The notes under the pieces are model-generated. The model saw only the letters and a list, made by a program, of their open reading frames with translations. It ran no database searches and was not told the origin of the DNA. From Lewinellaceae bacterium (lineage in GTDB: Bacteria; Bacteroidota; Bacteroidia; Chitinophagales; Saprospiraceae), in assembly GCA_020636435.1 (NCBI GenBank), contig JACJXX010000002.1:1302001-1366000 (forward strand): a stretch of 64,000 nucleotides of DNA. Reading direction: 5' to 3'. This document shows, piece after piece, positions 1 to 10,063 of this stretch (position 1 is the first letter of the stretch; every line of letters starts with the position of its first letter). The position numbers and the translations under genes are program-made.

Positions 1-99
1 AACGGTAATCCGCGAAAACCTGCTCAATCCGTGTCATCCGTGTTCTATCCTAACAGGTGTCCAGAATATGGGATGACTCATCTCTCGGTTTACGCCGCT

Positions 100-681
100 C
101 TACATACCTTTCGCCATTACGTCCAAAAAGCCCACCAGCCGGCCCTTCTCATCCCGGTTTAGCTCCACGAGGAAGAACTGGTCGTTGCCTTCAATGAATT
201 GTTTGTCCATCCGGCTTGAATACTGGGCGAACTGAAAGGTGTAGCCCCTGGGGTTGGCGCCCTCCACTTGCAGGTGGATGTGGCCGCCCGGGCCTTTGTT
301 GTTGTACTGGCCCGGCAAGATGGTGGTGACGAGGAACCGGCCTTGTTCATCGGTTTGCACTGTGCCGCTGAGGCGGGCCGTTTCCGGTTTGCTTTGTACG
401 CTTTGCCCGTAATCGCCCTTGCTGTCTGTATGGTATACCAGGATGGAAGCATTGGGCAGCGGCTCCTGGTTTTCCTTTCGAAGCAGGGTCCCACAGATGA
501 TCAAAGGCGTACCCGGCTCGTTTTCCGGGGCGGGCTGCACCTGGCAGGCCGGCGGCAGGTTTTGAAACTGTGCCAGGGTGGCTTTGCCCGCGGCATCGAG
601 TGGCTTAATGCCGCTTGCGGGCTGGCAATGGGCAATGCCTACCAGCATCAGAAGAAAAAAGAAAACAGTCGGTGATTTCAT
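100..681 (-). CDS. Secreted intradiol ring-cleavage dioxygenase-like protein
   Basis: The start is set at the ATG at 681, because it gives a clean signal peptide (MKSPTVFFFLLMLVGIAHCQ); an upstream in-frame start would put charged residues before it. The mature part has the beta-sandwich core of the catechol/protocatechuate dioxygenase superfamily. All four candidate Fe(III) ligands are visible: Tyr in SKGDYG, Tyr in LPGQYNN, and the two His of GGHIHLQV. At about 193 residues it is a single small domain, shorter than catechol 1,2-dioxygenases, like the exported dioxygenase-like proteins common in Bacteroidota. Family members open aromatic diols, but this subgroup's substrate is not established. 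No catabolic neighbours are present, so a pathway cannot be assigned. Confidence 0.8.
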   Translation of the reverse strand: MKSPTVFFFLLMLVGIAHCQPASGIKPLDAAGKATLAQFQNLPPACQVQPAPENEPGTPLIICGTLLRKENQEPLPNASILVYHTDSKGDYGQSVQSKPETARLSGTVQTDEQGRFLVTTILPGQYNNKGPGGHIHLQVEGANPRGYTFQFAQYSSRMDKQFIEGNDQFFLVELNRDEKGRLVGFLDVMAKGM

Positions 682-911
682 AGTCATTGATTTTGGTTCT
701 TTGGCCAATCCCGCGGTATCGAGCCAGCTGCAAGCCGGAAAAAAGGCTCTCTGCAGGCTGGTAAGGGGCTGCCCTTTGTTCCGGCTTTCAACTGGCCCGC
801 GAGACTGGCCAAAGAAGGTTAATTTTTTGCTTTCGCAAAATGGGTGATTGCTTTTCAGGTTTAAAATAGGGAAACCCTTGCTTTCTTTATCAAATAGTAG
901 AAGAACGCCCT

Positions 912-1688
912 ATGAACGCCAACAGACGACTGCCGAATGCCATTTACTTACTCTGCTGCTGCCTGCTGTTCGCCGCTGCGGCCCACGCCCAGCCTGGCCG
1001 CTGGCAGTGGGGCATTGGAACCAGCGTGCACCTTTCCAATCCGGAACTGGCTGTGGAGCCGGCGGCTACTTCTGAATTAGCCCTGCGCCCTGGATTGGCA
1101 GCCCTGGCCCGCTACCGCCTCAACCGGAAGGCCAACTGGCAGTGGGGCCCTTTTCGCAACCGCCTCAACCTGTTCTGGGAAACCGGGCTGCAGGCGGATG
1201 GGTTGGCTTACGCCTATGTTGCTGGCGGGGAGACGATTTCCAGGGATTACCTCAGCCTGGAAGTCCCGTTAAAACTGGCAGTGGTTTCCGAGGCCCGCGG
1301 CTTTCCCGGATGGCGAAAGCGGGGCATGAACGGCTATGGGCGGCTGGGCGGCAGCGTTGGCGTCGTTTTGCCGAAAAAAGTCGATAAAGCGGCCGGCGGT
1401 TTACGAGAAACCGCTGAAATCGGAGGTATCCGGGCTGCTCTTCACCTGAGCAGCGGCCTGCTGCGCAAAATGAAAAACGGCAGCCACGCTTCGGTGGGAA
1501 TATTCGCCCGGATCGGGCTTACCCCTGTAGTGCGGGGCCAGTTGGCCTCGGCTCAGATCGACCCTCCCCTGCCCTTCCGGAGCGCCGGCAGCCTCTTCGG
1601 GCTGGAGTGGAGTTGCTTTTTCGGGAAAGCGGCCAGGCCGCGCCTGCCGGAGGAACCGGTAGATATGATACTTTGCCCGCGGTTATGA
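912..1688 (+). CDS. Hypothetical secreted, probable outer-membrane beta-barrel protein
   Basis: The 258-residue product starts with an N-terminal signal peptide (hydrophobic LLCCCLLFAAAAHAQ ending at a typical cleavage site). The rest alternates aromatic and hydrophobic strands with Gly- and Arg-rich turns and repeated WQWG motifs, as in outer-membrane beta-barrels such as PorT-like proteins. No catalytic motif is seen. It stands alone between an opposite-strand dioxygenase and an opposite-strand phosphatase. The barrel call rests on sequence texture, not on a specific family match, so a periplasmic beta-rich protein is an alternative. Confidence 0.6.
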   Translation: MNANRRLPNAIYLLCCCLLFAAAAHAQPGRWQWGIGTSVHLSNPELAVEPAATSELALRPGLAALARYRLNRKANWQWGPFRNRLNLFWETGLQADGLAYAYVAGGETISRDYLSLEVPLKLAVVSEARGFPGWRKRGMNGYGRLGGSVGVVLPKKVDKAAGGLRETAEIGGIRAALHLSSGLLRKMKNGSHASVGIFARIGLTPVVRGQLASAQIDPPLPFRSAGSLFGLEWSCFFGKAARPRLPEEPVDMILCPRL

Positions 1689-1704
1689 GTCTGGATCATC
1701 CTGT

Positions 1705-2616
1705 CTAATACTGCCCCAGAAACTGAATGTCCTCAATGCGTTCCTGCGCCACATCTTCGTAGAGCGCGTAGAGCAAGCCATCCTTGAGGCCAACGCCCGG
1801 CACCATGATGTAATCGGATTTGAAGAGGCGCATTACCTCAACATAAATCTCAGAAGCGGGGATGATCACATCGGCGCGGTCGGGGTTCATCTTGAGGATG
1901 TTCATGCGCTGATCGTAGGTGAACTCGCTGACGTAGGCGCGCAGCGCCTGCAACTCGGCCAGGCTGATGCTGTTGCCGTGTTTTTGGTTAGACAATTTGA
2001 AGAGCTTGTTGATGTTGCCGCCGGTGCCGACTGCAATAACCGGGAGTTTCAAATTCGATGCCACCTTATCCCGCCAGTTGGAAATGTTCTTGAAGACCAT
2101 TTTGCGGTTGCGGCCTTCCAACTGGCGCACCGACCCCATTTTGAAGGATTTGGCGCTGACCCGGTTCTTCCCTTCGTAAATGTTGATTTCGGTGCTGCCG
2201 CCGCCGACATCGATGTGGATGTAAGTCCTGTCGTCCAGGTACGGCACAATGGCCTTGCTGAGGTACTCGGCTTCCTCCTTGCCGCTGATGATGCCGATCC
2301 GAAGGTCGTAGTAGGTAGCGATGCGCTTTACGAGTTCCTTCCCGTTTTTTGATTCGCGCATGGCGGAGGTGGCCCGGGCAATGTAACCGTCGACCTCGTA
2401 TAGTTCGAGCAGCAGTTTGAAGGTGCGCATCAACTTCTCAAAGTTGACGGCCGTGCCCTCGCTGATCCGGCCGCTGGAGAACACATCATGGCCGAGGCGG
2501 AGCGGAAACCGGATGTATTCCTGGTTTTTAAAGCTGAGGCGTTCCCCTTCCTTGATGATGCGGATGACCTGTAGGCGGATGGCGTTGGATCCGATGTCGA
2601 TAGCGGCAAGTTTCAT
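1705..2616 (-). CDS. Ppx/GppA-family phosphatase (exopolyphosphatase-like)
   Basis: The start at 2616 puts the phosphate-binding loop MKLAAIDIGSNAIRL at the N-terminus, as in the family; the longer in-frame extension has no counterpart. The ASKHA-fold signatures are present: AIDIGSNAIRL (phosphate 1), IHIDVGGGSTEI (phosphate 2) and AVGTGGNINKL (adenosine-type motif). At about 303 residues it is the short Bacteroidota form, lacking the C-terminal HD-like domain of E. coli Ppx and GppA. Family members hydrolyse polyphosphate or (p)ppGpp gamma-phosphate in the cytoplasm. Which substrate applies here cannot be told from the sequence. No polyphosphate kinase gene is adjacent within the window. Confidence 0.85.
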   Translation of the reverse strand: MKLAAIDIGSNAIRLQVIRIIKEGERLSFKNQEYIRFPLRLGHDVFSSGRISEGTAVNFEKLMRTFKLLLELYEVDGYIARATSAMRESKNGKELVKRIATYYDLRIGIISGKEEAEYLSKAIVPYLDDRTYIHIDVGGGSTEINIYEGKNRVSAKSFKMGSVRQLEGRNRKMVFKNISNWRDKVASNLKLPVIAVGTGGNINKLFKLSNQKHGNSISLAELQALRAYVSEFTYDQRMNILKMNPDRADVIIPASEIYVEVMRLFKSDYIMVPGVGLKDGLLYALYEDVAQERIEDIQFLGQY

Positions 2617-2757
2617 GGTTTGTTGATTTTGGCACGGGCCCAAAGATACCAGGATAGCTGAGACTTGCCAAGTTTTGGCAACCCGTGCGGCCATCGGACC
2701 ACAAATTTTACTACCTTAGGGGGGTACAAACTTCCATCAACTAAAACCACACAAACT

Positions 2758-3021
2758 ATGGGACTGATCTTCTGGCTTCTCATTGGCTTCGCCGCCGGCG
2801 CCATTGCAAAAATGCTGACCCCTCAGGATGAAAAAGGCGGTTGGATTTCTTCTATCATCATTGGCATTGTCGGGTCATTCGTGGGCCGCATCGTCGGCAG
2901 CCTGGTGGGCATCGCCAGCACCGGCCTCGTTGGCAGCCTGCTCATCGCCACCGGTGGGGCGGTACTGGTCCTGTTCATTTACCACCGCTATCTGGCCGAT
3001 AAGCTAAACCTGCCGATTTGA
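2758..3021 (+). CDS. GlsB/YeaQ/YmgE family small membrane protein
   Basis: This 87-residue protein starts at the ATG at 2758; the in-frame extension upstream is not family-like. It consists of three Gly-rich hydrophobic segments (IFWLLIGFAAGAIAKML, WISSIIIGIVGSFVGRI and VGSLLIATGGAVLVLFIYH), the pattern of the transglycosylase-associated/GlsB family. These are inner-membrane proteins linked to general stress responses; their biochemical role is unknown. It diverges from the phosphatase gene across a 140-bp spacer. Confidence 0.85.
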   Translation: MGLIFWLLIGFAAGAIAKMLTPQDEKGGWISSIIIGIVGSFVGRIVGSLVGIASTGLVGSLLIATGGAVLVLFIYHRYLADKLNLPI

Positions 3022-3149
3022 TTGATTAGGGTTTCCAAAGCACAGCCTGGCAGGACGAGGAAGTGCTCTGGAAACCTCTTGATGCTTTTGTCACCTCTTT
3101 TGCCGAGCCAGGCTTCCTGTTTAGCAGGCAATCCCTTAACTTACCTGGC

Positions 3150-6100
3150 GTGACAAACCGCTATGGCATATCGTTTCCTGCTCTTCTATTCCTGGCCAGA
3201 GCTCTTGTCCTGCTTTATCATCCGGGGCTGGCAACGGCCCAGCAATACAGTTACAAGCTGTACACCGTCGATGACGGGCTGCCCACCAATGCCATCTACG
3301 GGGGGATGCAGGACAGCCAGGGGTACATCTGGTTTTACACCGAGAAGGGGGTTTCCCGGTTCGATGGATACACCTTCAAGAACTTTACGGTAAAGGATGG
3401 GCTGCCCACCAACGACATTTTCATGCTTAGTGAGGACGCCCAGGGGCGCTTATGGCCTTACAGCTATGGGCGGCAACTGGCGCTGATCGAGGGAGATTCT
3501 ACGCTGGTGATAGCGGAAGATACCAGCAACAACTTCATCCGCTTCGCCATACGCGATGATGGGCGGCGCATCTGGTTTGTCGACAACAACCGCAAACGGA
3601 TCATTGTAGAAAATGGAGCTGGTTTTGACACCATTGATATTAACGTTCAAAGCCGGGAAATTAATGAGCGCCTCGGCGCTGTTGGTATTGGCTATCCTTA
3701 CCGATGGGATACGCTCGTGTGTTTTGACCCTATTCAGGAGCATGGACTGATGGCTTCTTCAACCGGCGAAATCCTTCGCGAATTCCGAATGGACGGGTTG
3801 GAAAAGCAGCTTGCCCGTTCACTTTCGAGGAATAAGCATCACTCTTTTGACACCTTCGGCAATGGCCTTTTTATCCGGCCTTTTACCGATAGCACGCTTT
3901 ACTACCTGGACTTCTCTCAAAAGTGCGTGACGCCATTCAACCTGGTGGAAATCTTCGGACGCGCTCCTGAATTTGTCCGCTATTACAGGAAGGATAAGCA
4001 GATACAAGTACAAACCGACCTGGGTGTTTTTATTTTGGATGAAAACCTGAATACGATAGATACCTTCAAGGTAGCCTTTCCTCCAACTGTCCGGATAGAC
4101 CGTATATTTAAAGACCGGGAAGGCAATCACTGGATAACCAGCAGGCAGAAAGGCGTATTCTTTCTGACAGCAGAGGAACGCAACGCAAAGATCATAAAAA
4201 CTTCAGTAGAGGAAGACAATGCCATCCTGTGCCTGGAAGGAGACGGGCAAGGCAACCTGTATATCGGCACAAAAAAGGGCTCCATTTACCAGCTCCGCAA
4301 AGGCAGCCGCATGCAGCCCTTGCTCTCCGCTGAACCCTCCCGGTACAATGATATTGTAGAAACCAAAGCGATTGCAACAACTCCCGGGGGCGGGCTTTGG
4401 ATAAGCCGGCAGAGCATTGGCCTGGAGTATTTCCACCCGGCGTCGGGCAGGCTCGAACCCTTCACCCGGCACATCGCGCAGGCAACAGTTTTCAATGACT
4501 ATGCCAAGGATGAGGATTATCAGGTTTTTGGACAGGACTTCCTGCACCTGTTTGCAAAAGGGCTGGCGTGGGACGAACAGTCCCAACAGCTGGCAGTAGC
4601 TAAAGGACAATACCCATTCCTATACAACAGGAAAGGGCCAGGCAAGCCTACCATTCAGATACTCTCTTCGAGGAGAACCCACAGTGTAGCCTTCGGCAAG
4701 GATGGAGCCATTTGGCTGGGGCATGCCGACGGGCTGGCAGTTCACGATAAAAACGGCTACCATTATTTGGGGGATGACCCCAAACTTGGAAAATACAATA
4801 TTTGGGACCTGGCGGCCAGCCCCAATGGCAACCTCTGGATCGGAACCGATGGTTACGGTTTGTTTGTGTTCAGTGAAGGGAAGGCCATCCCGGTCAGAGG
4901 GACGGACAACGATATCATACAGGATGTGTTTGTCGGGCCAAAAGGAAAGATATGGATAGCCACCAACCAGGGGGTCAAGTGTATTATGCCTGGAACCCCG
5001 TTAGACAGCAGTTATGTGGAAAGGATACTGACGACTAATAACGGGCTGCCAACGAATGAGGCCAACGCAATATTTACCGATAAGGATTTTATCTATGTCG
5101 GTACAGACGCAGGGCTCACTATGATCAACCGGGATCTTCGTTTTGGTGACACCATGTCTCCTTTGCTGATCATCGGCCAGGTTCGGATCAACGGGAAACC
5201 GGTTCCCCTGCAAAAAAATTATGCCCTGGCCCATGTTCAAAACGAGCTGGAGATCGACTTCACGGGCCTCTCCTTTAAAAGCTTTGGCCGCATCACCTAT
5301 GAATACCAGTTGGAAGGGGCTGACCGAAGCCCCCAGCGCACCCGCAGCCGCAGCATTCGTTATAGCGGCCTTCAGCCCGGCCGCTATGCCCTATTCATAA
5401 AGGCCATTGATATCAAAGGAAAAGCCAGCTCTGATTCCGCTCCTCTTGTCTTTACCATCCATCCTCCGTGGTGGACGTCCGCTGCCGGAATTATTGGCTG
5501 GGTTGTACTGGCAGGTCTTGTGGCTGCGGCATTTTACCGCTGGCGCATCATGACCATTCAGAAAAAAGCACAAAAAGAAACGGAAATCAATAAAAAGTTT
5601 GCCGAGCTGGAGCTCCAGGCTCTTCTGTCCCAAATGAACCCTCATTTCATTTTTAATTCTTTGGGGGCGATTCAGTATTTTATCCAGAGCAATGATAAAA
5701 AACAGGCCGACCTGTACCTCTCCAAGTTTGCTTATCTGATGCGGCTATTCCTGGAATCGTCGAAGAACAAGTTCCTCAGCATGGCTGAGGAATTGAACCT
5801 GATCAAAATTTATGTAGAGCTGGAACAGCTTCGTTTCAAAGGGAAGTTTGAGTTTGAGCTGGCCACGGATGATCAGATCAACCCACACACTACTATGCTT
5901 CCCGCCATGTTGTTGCAGCCTTTTGTTGAAAATTCCATCAACCACGGCCTGTTCCACAAGGAAGGCAAAGGGCATTTGAAATTGTCGGCTGTTCCTACGA
6001 TCAATGGAGGGCTGAAATTTGTTGTAGAAGATGACGGAATCGGCAGGCAGCGGGCTAAGGAACTCCGAAAGCAATCGGATAAGAACTACAAATCCAGGGC

Positions 6101-6242
6101 GTTGCAGATCATCGGCGAACGCCTGGAGGCCCTGCAAGAAGTGGAAGGTTACAACATAGACATCAAAGTGGAGGATCTCTACGATGCAACGGGGCAGCCC
6201 AGAGGGACGAGGGTAAGTATTGAGATACCGGAAATAGAATGA
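3150..6242 (+). CDS. Two-component propeller sensor histidine kinase (LytS/His_kinase type)
   Basis: The protein is large (about 1030 residues) with an N-terminal signal/anchor, then two-component-regulator propeller repeats (GLPTNAIYGGMQDSQGYIWF, GLPTNDIF and similar blades), a YYY beta-sandwich, one TM helix (AAGIIGWVVLAGLVAAAFY), and a His_kinase domain with the phospho-accepting H in SQMNPHFIFN. An HATPase domain follows (LLQPFVENSINHGL, EDDGIGRQ). The start is uncertain: GTG at 3150 gives the best signal peptide, while GTG at 3063 would add 29 residues. The cognate LytTR regulator starts 4 bases after the stop. The pair probably senses an exported ligand, possibly a glycan, but nothing here identifies it. 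Confidence 0.88.
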   Translation: MTNRYGISFPALLFLARALVLLYHPGLATAQQYSYKLYTVDDGLPTNAIYGGMQDSQGYIWFYTEKGVSRFDGYTFKNFTVKDGLPTNDIFMLSEDAQGRLWPYSYGRQLALIEGDSTLVIAEDTSNNFIRFAIRDDGRRIWFVDNNRKRIIVENGAGFDTIDINVQSREINERLGAVGIGYPYRWDTLVCFDPIQEHGLMASSTGEILREFRMDGLEKQLARSLSRNKHHSFDTFGNGLFIRPFTDSTLYYLDFSQKCVTPFNLVEIFGRAPEFVRYYRKDKQIQVQTDLGVFILDENLNTIDTFKVAFPPTVRIDRIFKDREGNHWITSRQKGVFFLTAEERNAKIIKTSVEEDNAILCLEGDGQGNLYIGTKKGSIYQLRKGSRMQPLLSAEPSRYNDIVETKAIATTPGGGLWISRQSIGLEYFHPASGRLEPFTRHIAQATVFNDYAKDEDYQVFGQDFLHLFAKGLAWDEQSQQLAVAKGQYPFLYNRKGPGKPTIQILSSRRTHSVAFGKDGAIWLGHADGLAVHDKNGYHYLGDDPKLGKYNIWDLAASPNGNLWIGTDGYGLFVFSEGKAIPVRGTDNDIIQDVFVGPKGKIWIATNQGVKCIMPGTPLDSSYVERILTTNNGLPTNEANAIFTDKDFIYVGTDAGLTMINRDLRFGDTMSPLLIIGQVRINGKPVPLQKNYALAHVQNELEIDFTGLSFKSFGRITYEYQLEGADRSPQRTRSRSIRYSGLQPGRYALFIKAIDIKGKASSDSAPLVFTIHPPWWTSAAGIIGWVVLAGLVAAAFYRWRIMTIQKKAQKETEINKKFAELELQALLSQMNPHFIFNSLGAIQYFIQSNDKKQADLYLSKFAYLMRLFLESSKNKFLSMAEELNLIKIYVELEQLRFKGKFEFELATDDQINPHTTMLPAMLLQPFVENSINHGLFHKEGKGHLKLSAVPTINGGLKFVVEDDGIGRQRAKELRKQSDKNYKSRALQIIGERLEALQEVEGYNIDIKVEDLYDATGQPRGTRVSIEIPEIE

Positions 6243-6246
6243 GGTT

Positions 6247-6990
6247 ATGATAAAAACCATTATTGTAGATGATGAAGAACATGCCCGTTTGACACTGGCA
6301 GGAAAGCTCGGTGAATACTTTCCCCGTATTAAGGTCATCGGCAAGGCCACGAATGCCGAAGAAGCCTTCCAGATGATCCTCTCTTCCCAGCCCGACCTGG
6401 TTTTCCTGGATGTGGCTATGCCTAAAGAAAGCGGTTTCGACCTCCTCAAACGGCTTCCCAACCTGGATTTTGAGATCATCTTTGTTACGGGATTCGACAA
6501 CTACGCCATCGATGCCATTTCCTTCTGCGCTATCGGTTATATTTTGAAACCCATCCAGGACGAGTTGTTGATCAAGGCCGTTCACCAGGCCGAGCAACGT
6601 ATTTTCACAAAACGGGAAAATACCCGCAACCGGCAATTGCTGCAAAACCTTTCTCAACCCGGGCACGGCAGCAACAAGATTGGCATTCCCACGGTCGACG
6701 GGCTGGAGTTCGTGGCCACCGGTAAGATCATACGCTGTGAGGGTACCCAGAAATGCACGCGGATCAGTATTCAGGGCCGCCCGCCGCTTACCAGCTCCTA
6801 CAATATTGGCGAATTCGTCCGCTTGTTGCAGCCCTATGGTTTTTTCCAGGTGCACAAATCGCACCTCATCAATCTGGCTTTCATCAGCAAATACCATAAA
6901 GAGGGCGCTGTCATCCTCGAAGATGGCGCCAGGGTGCCCGTTTCCAAGCGCCGGCGCAGCGACTTTCTCGACCACATCAGCCGCCTTTGA
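6247..6990 (+). CDS. LytTR-family response regulator
   Basis: The 247-residue regulator has an N-terminal receiver domain with acidic pair DD at residues 8-9, phospho-acceptor Asp55 in LVFLDVAMP, and switch Thr/Lys positions in FVTGFDN and LKPI. A C-terminal LytTR DNA-binding domain follows (FFQVHKSHLINL and a basic VSKRRRSDFLDH end). It lies 4 bp downstream of the propeller histidine kinase, so the two are almost certainly co-transcribed and form a phosphorelay pair. Target genes are unknown. LytTR regulators usually bind paired direct repeats upstream of targets; none was confidently found here. Confidence 0.92.
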   Translation: MIKTIIVDDEEHARLTLAGKLGEYFPRIKVIGKATNAEEAFQMILSSQPDLVFLDVAMPKESGFDLLKRLPNLDFEIIFVTGFDNYAIDAISFCAIGYILKPIQDELLIKAVHQAEQRIFTKRENTRNRQLLQNLSQPGHGSNKIGIPTVDGLEFVATGKIIRCEGTQKCTRISIQGRPPLTSSYNIGEFVRLLQPYGFFQVHKSHLINLAFISKYHKEGAVILEDGARVPVSKRRRSDFLDHISRL

Positions 6991-7393
6991 ATACGTTTGC
7001 TTCCCGTTCCTTTCACCAATCCGCCCGTTTGTCAGATTATACTTCTATTTTCCATCTATTGCTGTTATATTGAGTTCGATGGGGCATAACAGCCCGTATT
7101 AGAACACCGCTAAAACCCGCCGACGCCTTAATGAACATCACGCAAGAGAAAAAACAATATTTGGCCCGGGCCTTTCCTGGCTACTTCAAAAATAGTATCC
7201 ATACATCCAACACCTGACCCTGTTATTCCTTAACGCGCTTTCTAATAAAAGGAGTCATTCCGCAGCAGCGGATGGCTCCTTTTTGTTTTTCCCAACGGGA
7301 AGAATTCCACGCCCGACAGGGCTTCTCCCTGCTCTTCATCCGGAAGAATAACGCTATATTTATCCCATATTCTTCCACCTGAAAAACAGGATC
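6991..7393. other. Intergenic region without a recognisable gene
   Basis: No convincing coding sequence is present. The only structured signal is the terminator at 7247-7290. The remainder is the likely promoter region of the sugar dehydrogenase gene. Confidence 0.5.
7247..7290 (+). terminator. Rho-independent terminator
   Basis: An imperfect stem (GGAGTCATTCCGC pairing with GCGGATGGCTCC around an AGCA loop) is followed directly by TTTTTGTTTTT. It lies some 260 bp after the response regulator and before the next gene, so the transcript it ends is either a long 3' UTR or an unseen small RNA. Confidence 0.7.
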
Positions 7394-10063
7394 ATGAAAA
7401 GCAGGTATCTACTCTTCGTTTTATTGTTCTCTCATTCCCTCTTTGCCGCTCAACTGCCCCCGGGCTTTGCCGAAGCAAAAGTCGCCGAAGGCCTGGACCC
7501 CACCGCCATGGCTGCTACCCCGGACGGAAGAATCCTCATCGCCGAGAAAAACGGCCGGGTGCGGGTGGTGGAGAATGGAACGCTGCTTCCCGATCCTTTT
7601 CTTCAGATAGAAGTGGACAACTACAACGAGAGAGGCCTGGGCGGCATCGCCATCGGCCCTGATTTTGAGCAAAACAACTACCTCTACCTTTTTTATACGG
7701 TGGCCGGCGGCAACCACAACCGCATCAGCCGTTTCACGGCTAACGGCAACTACGCCCTGCCGGACAGCGAAGTGATCCTGTTCGAACTGGAACCCCTCTC
7801 CGGCACGATCCACAACGGCGGGGCCATGCACTTTGGCCCGGATGGAAAGCTCTACATCGCCGTCGGCGACGGCGCCAACGCCGACAATGGCCAGAACCTC
7901 AACACCACCCTGGGCAAAATCCTGCGCATCAACCCCGACGGCAGCATTCCTGCGGACAATCCTTTCTACGATCAACTTACAGGCAATAACCGGGCGATCT
8001 GGGCTTACGGCTTTCGCAACCCCTTCACTACCGCCATGCAGCCGGGCACAGGGCGCCTCTTCGCCAACGACGTAGGCAGCGGCAATTTTGAGGAAGTCAA
8101 TGAGATCTTGCCCGGCCGCAACTACGGCTGGGGCGATGTGGAAGGCTTCCTGTCCGGCGCCCCGGCGCCGCCCAATTACAAGGAGCCGCTGTTTGCCTAC
8201 AGCCACGCTACCGGTTGCGCGGTCATCGGCGCTGCCTTCTACAATCCGCCGGTACAACAGTTCCCGCCCCGGTACCTGGGCAAGTACTTCTTCGGCGACT
8301 ATTGCGCGGGATACCTCAAGGTAATGGACCCCGACAGCGGCGAGATCACAGAGGACTTCGCCAGCGGCATCCAACGCCCGATCAGCCTGCTCACCGCGCC
8401 CGACGGTTCAATCTACTACCTGGAGCGGCGCGGATTGGGCGGTGGCTCTCAGATAGACAACACCAGCACCTCCAACGGCGTACTCTGGCGCATATTTTTC
8501 ACCGGAAGCGGAGCGCCGTTCATTTCTTCCAACCCCAGCTCCGTGTTAGTGCCGACGGGCGAAGCAATCACTTTTGAAATTAGTGCGTCCGGCGCCCCTC
8601 CCCTTGCCTACCAATGGCAACGCGACGGCGTGGATGTCCCAGGCGCTACCAGCCCTTCGTTCACCCTCACTGCCACCCTTCCCGACGACGGCAGCCTTTT
8701 CCGCTGCCGCGTCAGCAATGAGGAAGGAGAAGCCATTAGCGAACCGGCACTGCTCCGCGTTACGTCCAACACCCGTCCCAACCCCATGATCTCTACCCCG
8801 GCCGAGGGGCTTACCTACCGGGCGGGAGACACCCTCTTTTTCAGCGGGCTGGCCACCGACGCCGAAGACGGCAGCCTGGGAGTAGAAAAACTGGCCTGGC
8901 GCATCGACTTTCACCACGACGACCATGCCCACCCCGGCATGGCGCCCGTTGCCGGAATTGACAACGGTTATTACCTCATCCCGATTGTCGGGGAGACGAG
9001 CGATAATGTCTGGTATCGCGTTTACCTCACCGCCGAAGACGAGGAGGGGTTGAGCCGCACGATATACCGGGATGTGCTGCCGGAAAAAACCAGCATCACG
9101 GTTTACACCGAACCGCCGGGGCTGAACCTGAGAGTGGACGGGCAAACGGTAAGCACGCCCTACACCTTCAGCAGCGTGGTGGGCATACTGCGCAGCGTAA
9201 AAGCGCCCGTCACCCAGTTGCAGGGCGAATCTTATTTCACCTTCGATCAGTGGGAGGGCAGCTCGGGCCAGTCTACGGCCACTTTCCAGGCCCCGGAGGG
9301 AGGCTTCAGCCTCACCGCTTACTACAATGAAGCACAAATAGGAAGCGGCACCGGCCTGACCGGCGCCTACTACGATGAAGAGGAACATATCTTCAGCGGC
9401 CCGCCGGCCTTCTGGCGCATCGACACCACCGTCAACTTCGACTGGGGCGGCAGCTCGGCTGCCCCCAACCTGATCGGCGAAGACAACTTTTCCATCCGCT
9501 GGACGGGCGGCATCGAGCCGCTCTTTTCGGAAGAGCATACGTTCTATATCATCTCCGACGACGGCGTCCGCTTATGGGTGGATGAAGAACTGGTGATCGA
9601 CCAGTGGGTGCCGCAGCCGCCGACTGAAACGCAGGGCAACATCTTCCTCGAAAAGGGGCGGCAGTACCCGATCAAACTGGAGTACTTCGAGAATGGAGGC
9701 GGCGCCGTCTGCCAGCTCTTCTGGCGTACCTCGCGGCTTCCGAGGGAGGTGGTGCCCAAACGGCAGCTCTACCCCGATATTCCGACGATCGTGTCCGAAG
9801 CCGGAGAAACCCCACAAATCCGGCTGTTTCCTCAACCGGCCCGAGAAGAGGTAAGCCTGCTCGTGGATTCCGAAACGGCGGCAACGCTGCACGCTGAACT
9901 GTATACGCTGGAGGGGCAGTTGGTTTGGAAAGGATTGTTGTCTCATACGCCGCCGCGCAGCTTGCATGCGGCTGACATCCGGGGCCTTAGCCCGGGGCTT
10001 TATGTTATGAATGTTTTTGGGAGGGAGTGGAGGTGGGCTGGCAAGGTGGCGGTTTGGCGGTGA
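7394..10063 (+). CDS. Secreted PQQ-dependent sugar dehydrogenase with Ig, PA14 and T9SS sorting domains
   Basis: The 889-residue product has a signal peptide (residues 1-18), then a glucose/sorbosone dehydrogenase six-bladed propeller to about residue 360 (GLDPTAMAATPDGRILIAEK, RGLGGIAIGPDF, NYGWGDVEG, YFFGDYCAGYLKV). An Ig-like domain follows (YQWQRDGVDVPGATSPSF), a beta-rich linker, a PA14 domain near 650-790 (GLTGAYYDEEE, FYIISDDGVRLWVDE), and a C-terminal T9SS type A sorting domain (RLFPQPAREEVSL...LSPGLYVMNV). It is probably an exported, cell-surface sugar oxidoreductase that may bind carbohydrate through PA14. PQQ dependence is inferred from family membership. Confidence 0.87.
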   Translation: MKSRYLLFVLLFSHSLFAAQLPPGFAEAKVAEGLDPTAMAATPDGRILIAEKNGRVRVVENGTLLPDPFLQIEVDNYNERGLGGIAIGPDFEQNNYLYLFYTVAGGNHNRISRFTANGNYALPDSEVILFELEPLSGTIHNGGAMHFGPDGKLYIAVGDGANADNGQNLNTTLGKILRINPDGSIPADNPFYDQLTGNNRAIWAYGFRNPFTTAMQPGTGRLFANDVGSGNFEEVNEILPGRNYGWGDVEGFLSGAPAPPNYKEPLFAYSHATGCAVIGAAFYNPPVQQFPPRYLGKYFFGDYCAGYLKVMDPDSGEITEDFASGIQRPISLLTAPDGSIYYLERRGLGGGSQIDNTSTSNGVLWRIFFTGSGAPFISSNPSSVLVPTGEAITFEISASGAPPLAYQWQRDGVDVPGATSPSFTLTATLPDDGSLFRCRVSNEEGEAISEPALLRVTSNTRPNPMISTPAEGLTYRAGDTLFFSGLATDAEDGSLGVEKLAWRIDFHHDDHAHPGMAPVAGIDNGYYLIPIVGETSDNVWYRVYLTAEDEEGLSRTIYRDVLPEKTSITVYTEPPGLNLRVDGQTVSTPYTFSSVVGILRSVKAPVTQLQGESYFTFDQWEGSSGQSTATFQAPEGGFSLTAYYNEAQIGSGTGLTGAYYDEEEHIFSGPPAFWRIDTTVNFDWGGSSAAPNLIGEDNFSIRWTGGIEPLFSEEHTFYIISDDGVRLWVDEELVIDQWVPQPPTETQGNIFLEKGRQYPIKLEYFENGGGAVCQLFWRTSRLPREVVPKRQLYPDIPTIVSEAGETPQIRLFPQPAREEVSLLVDSETAATLHAELYTLEGQLVWKGLLSHTPPRSLHAADIRGLSPGLYVMNVFGREWRWAGKVAVWR

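Noticed and set aside
1..70. ATCCGTGTCATCCGTG-like words at the window start
   Set aside because: They resemble a common dispersed low-complexity sequence in Bacteroidota, but only a fragment is visible, so no feature is claimed.
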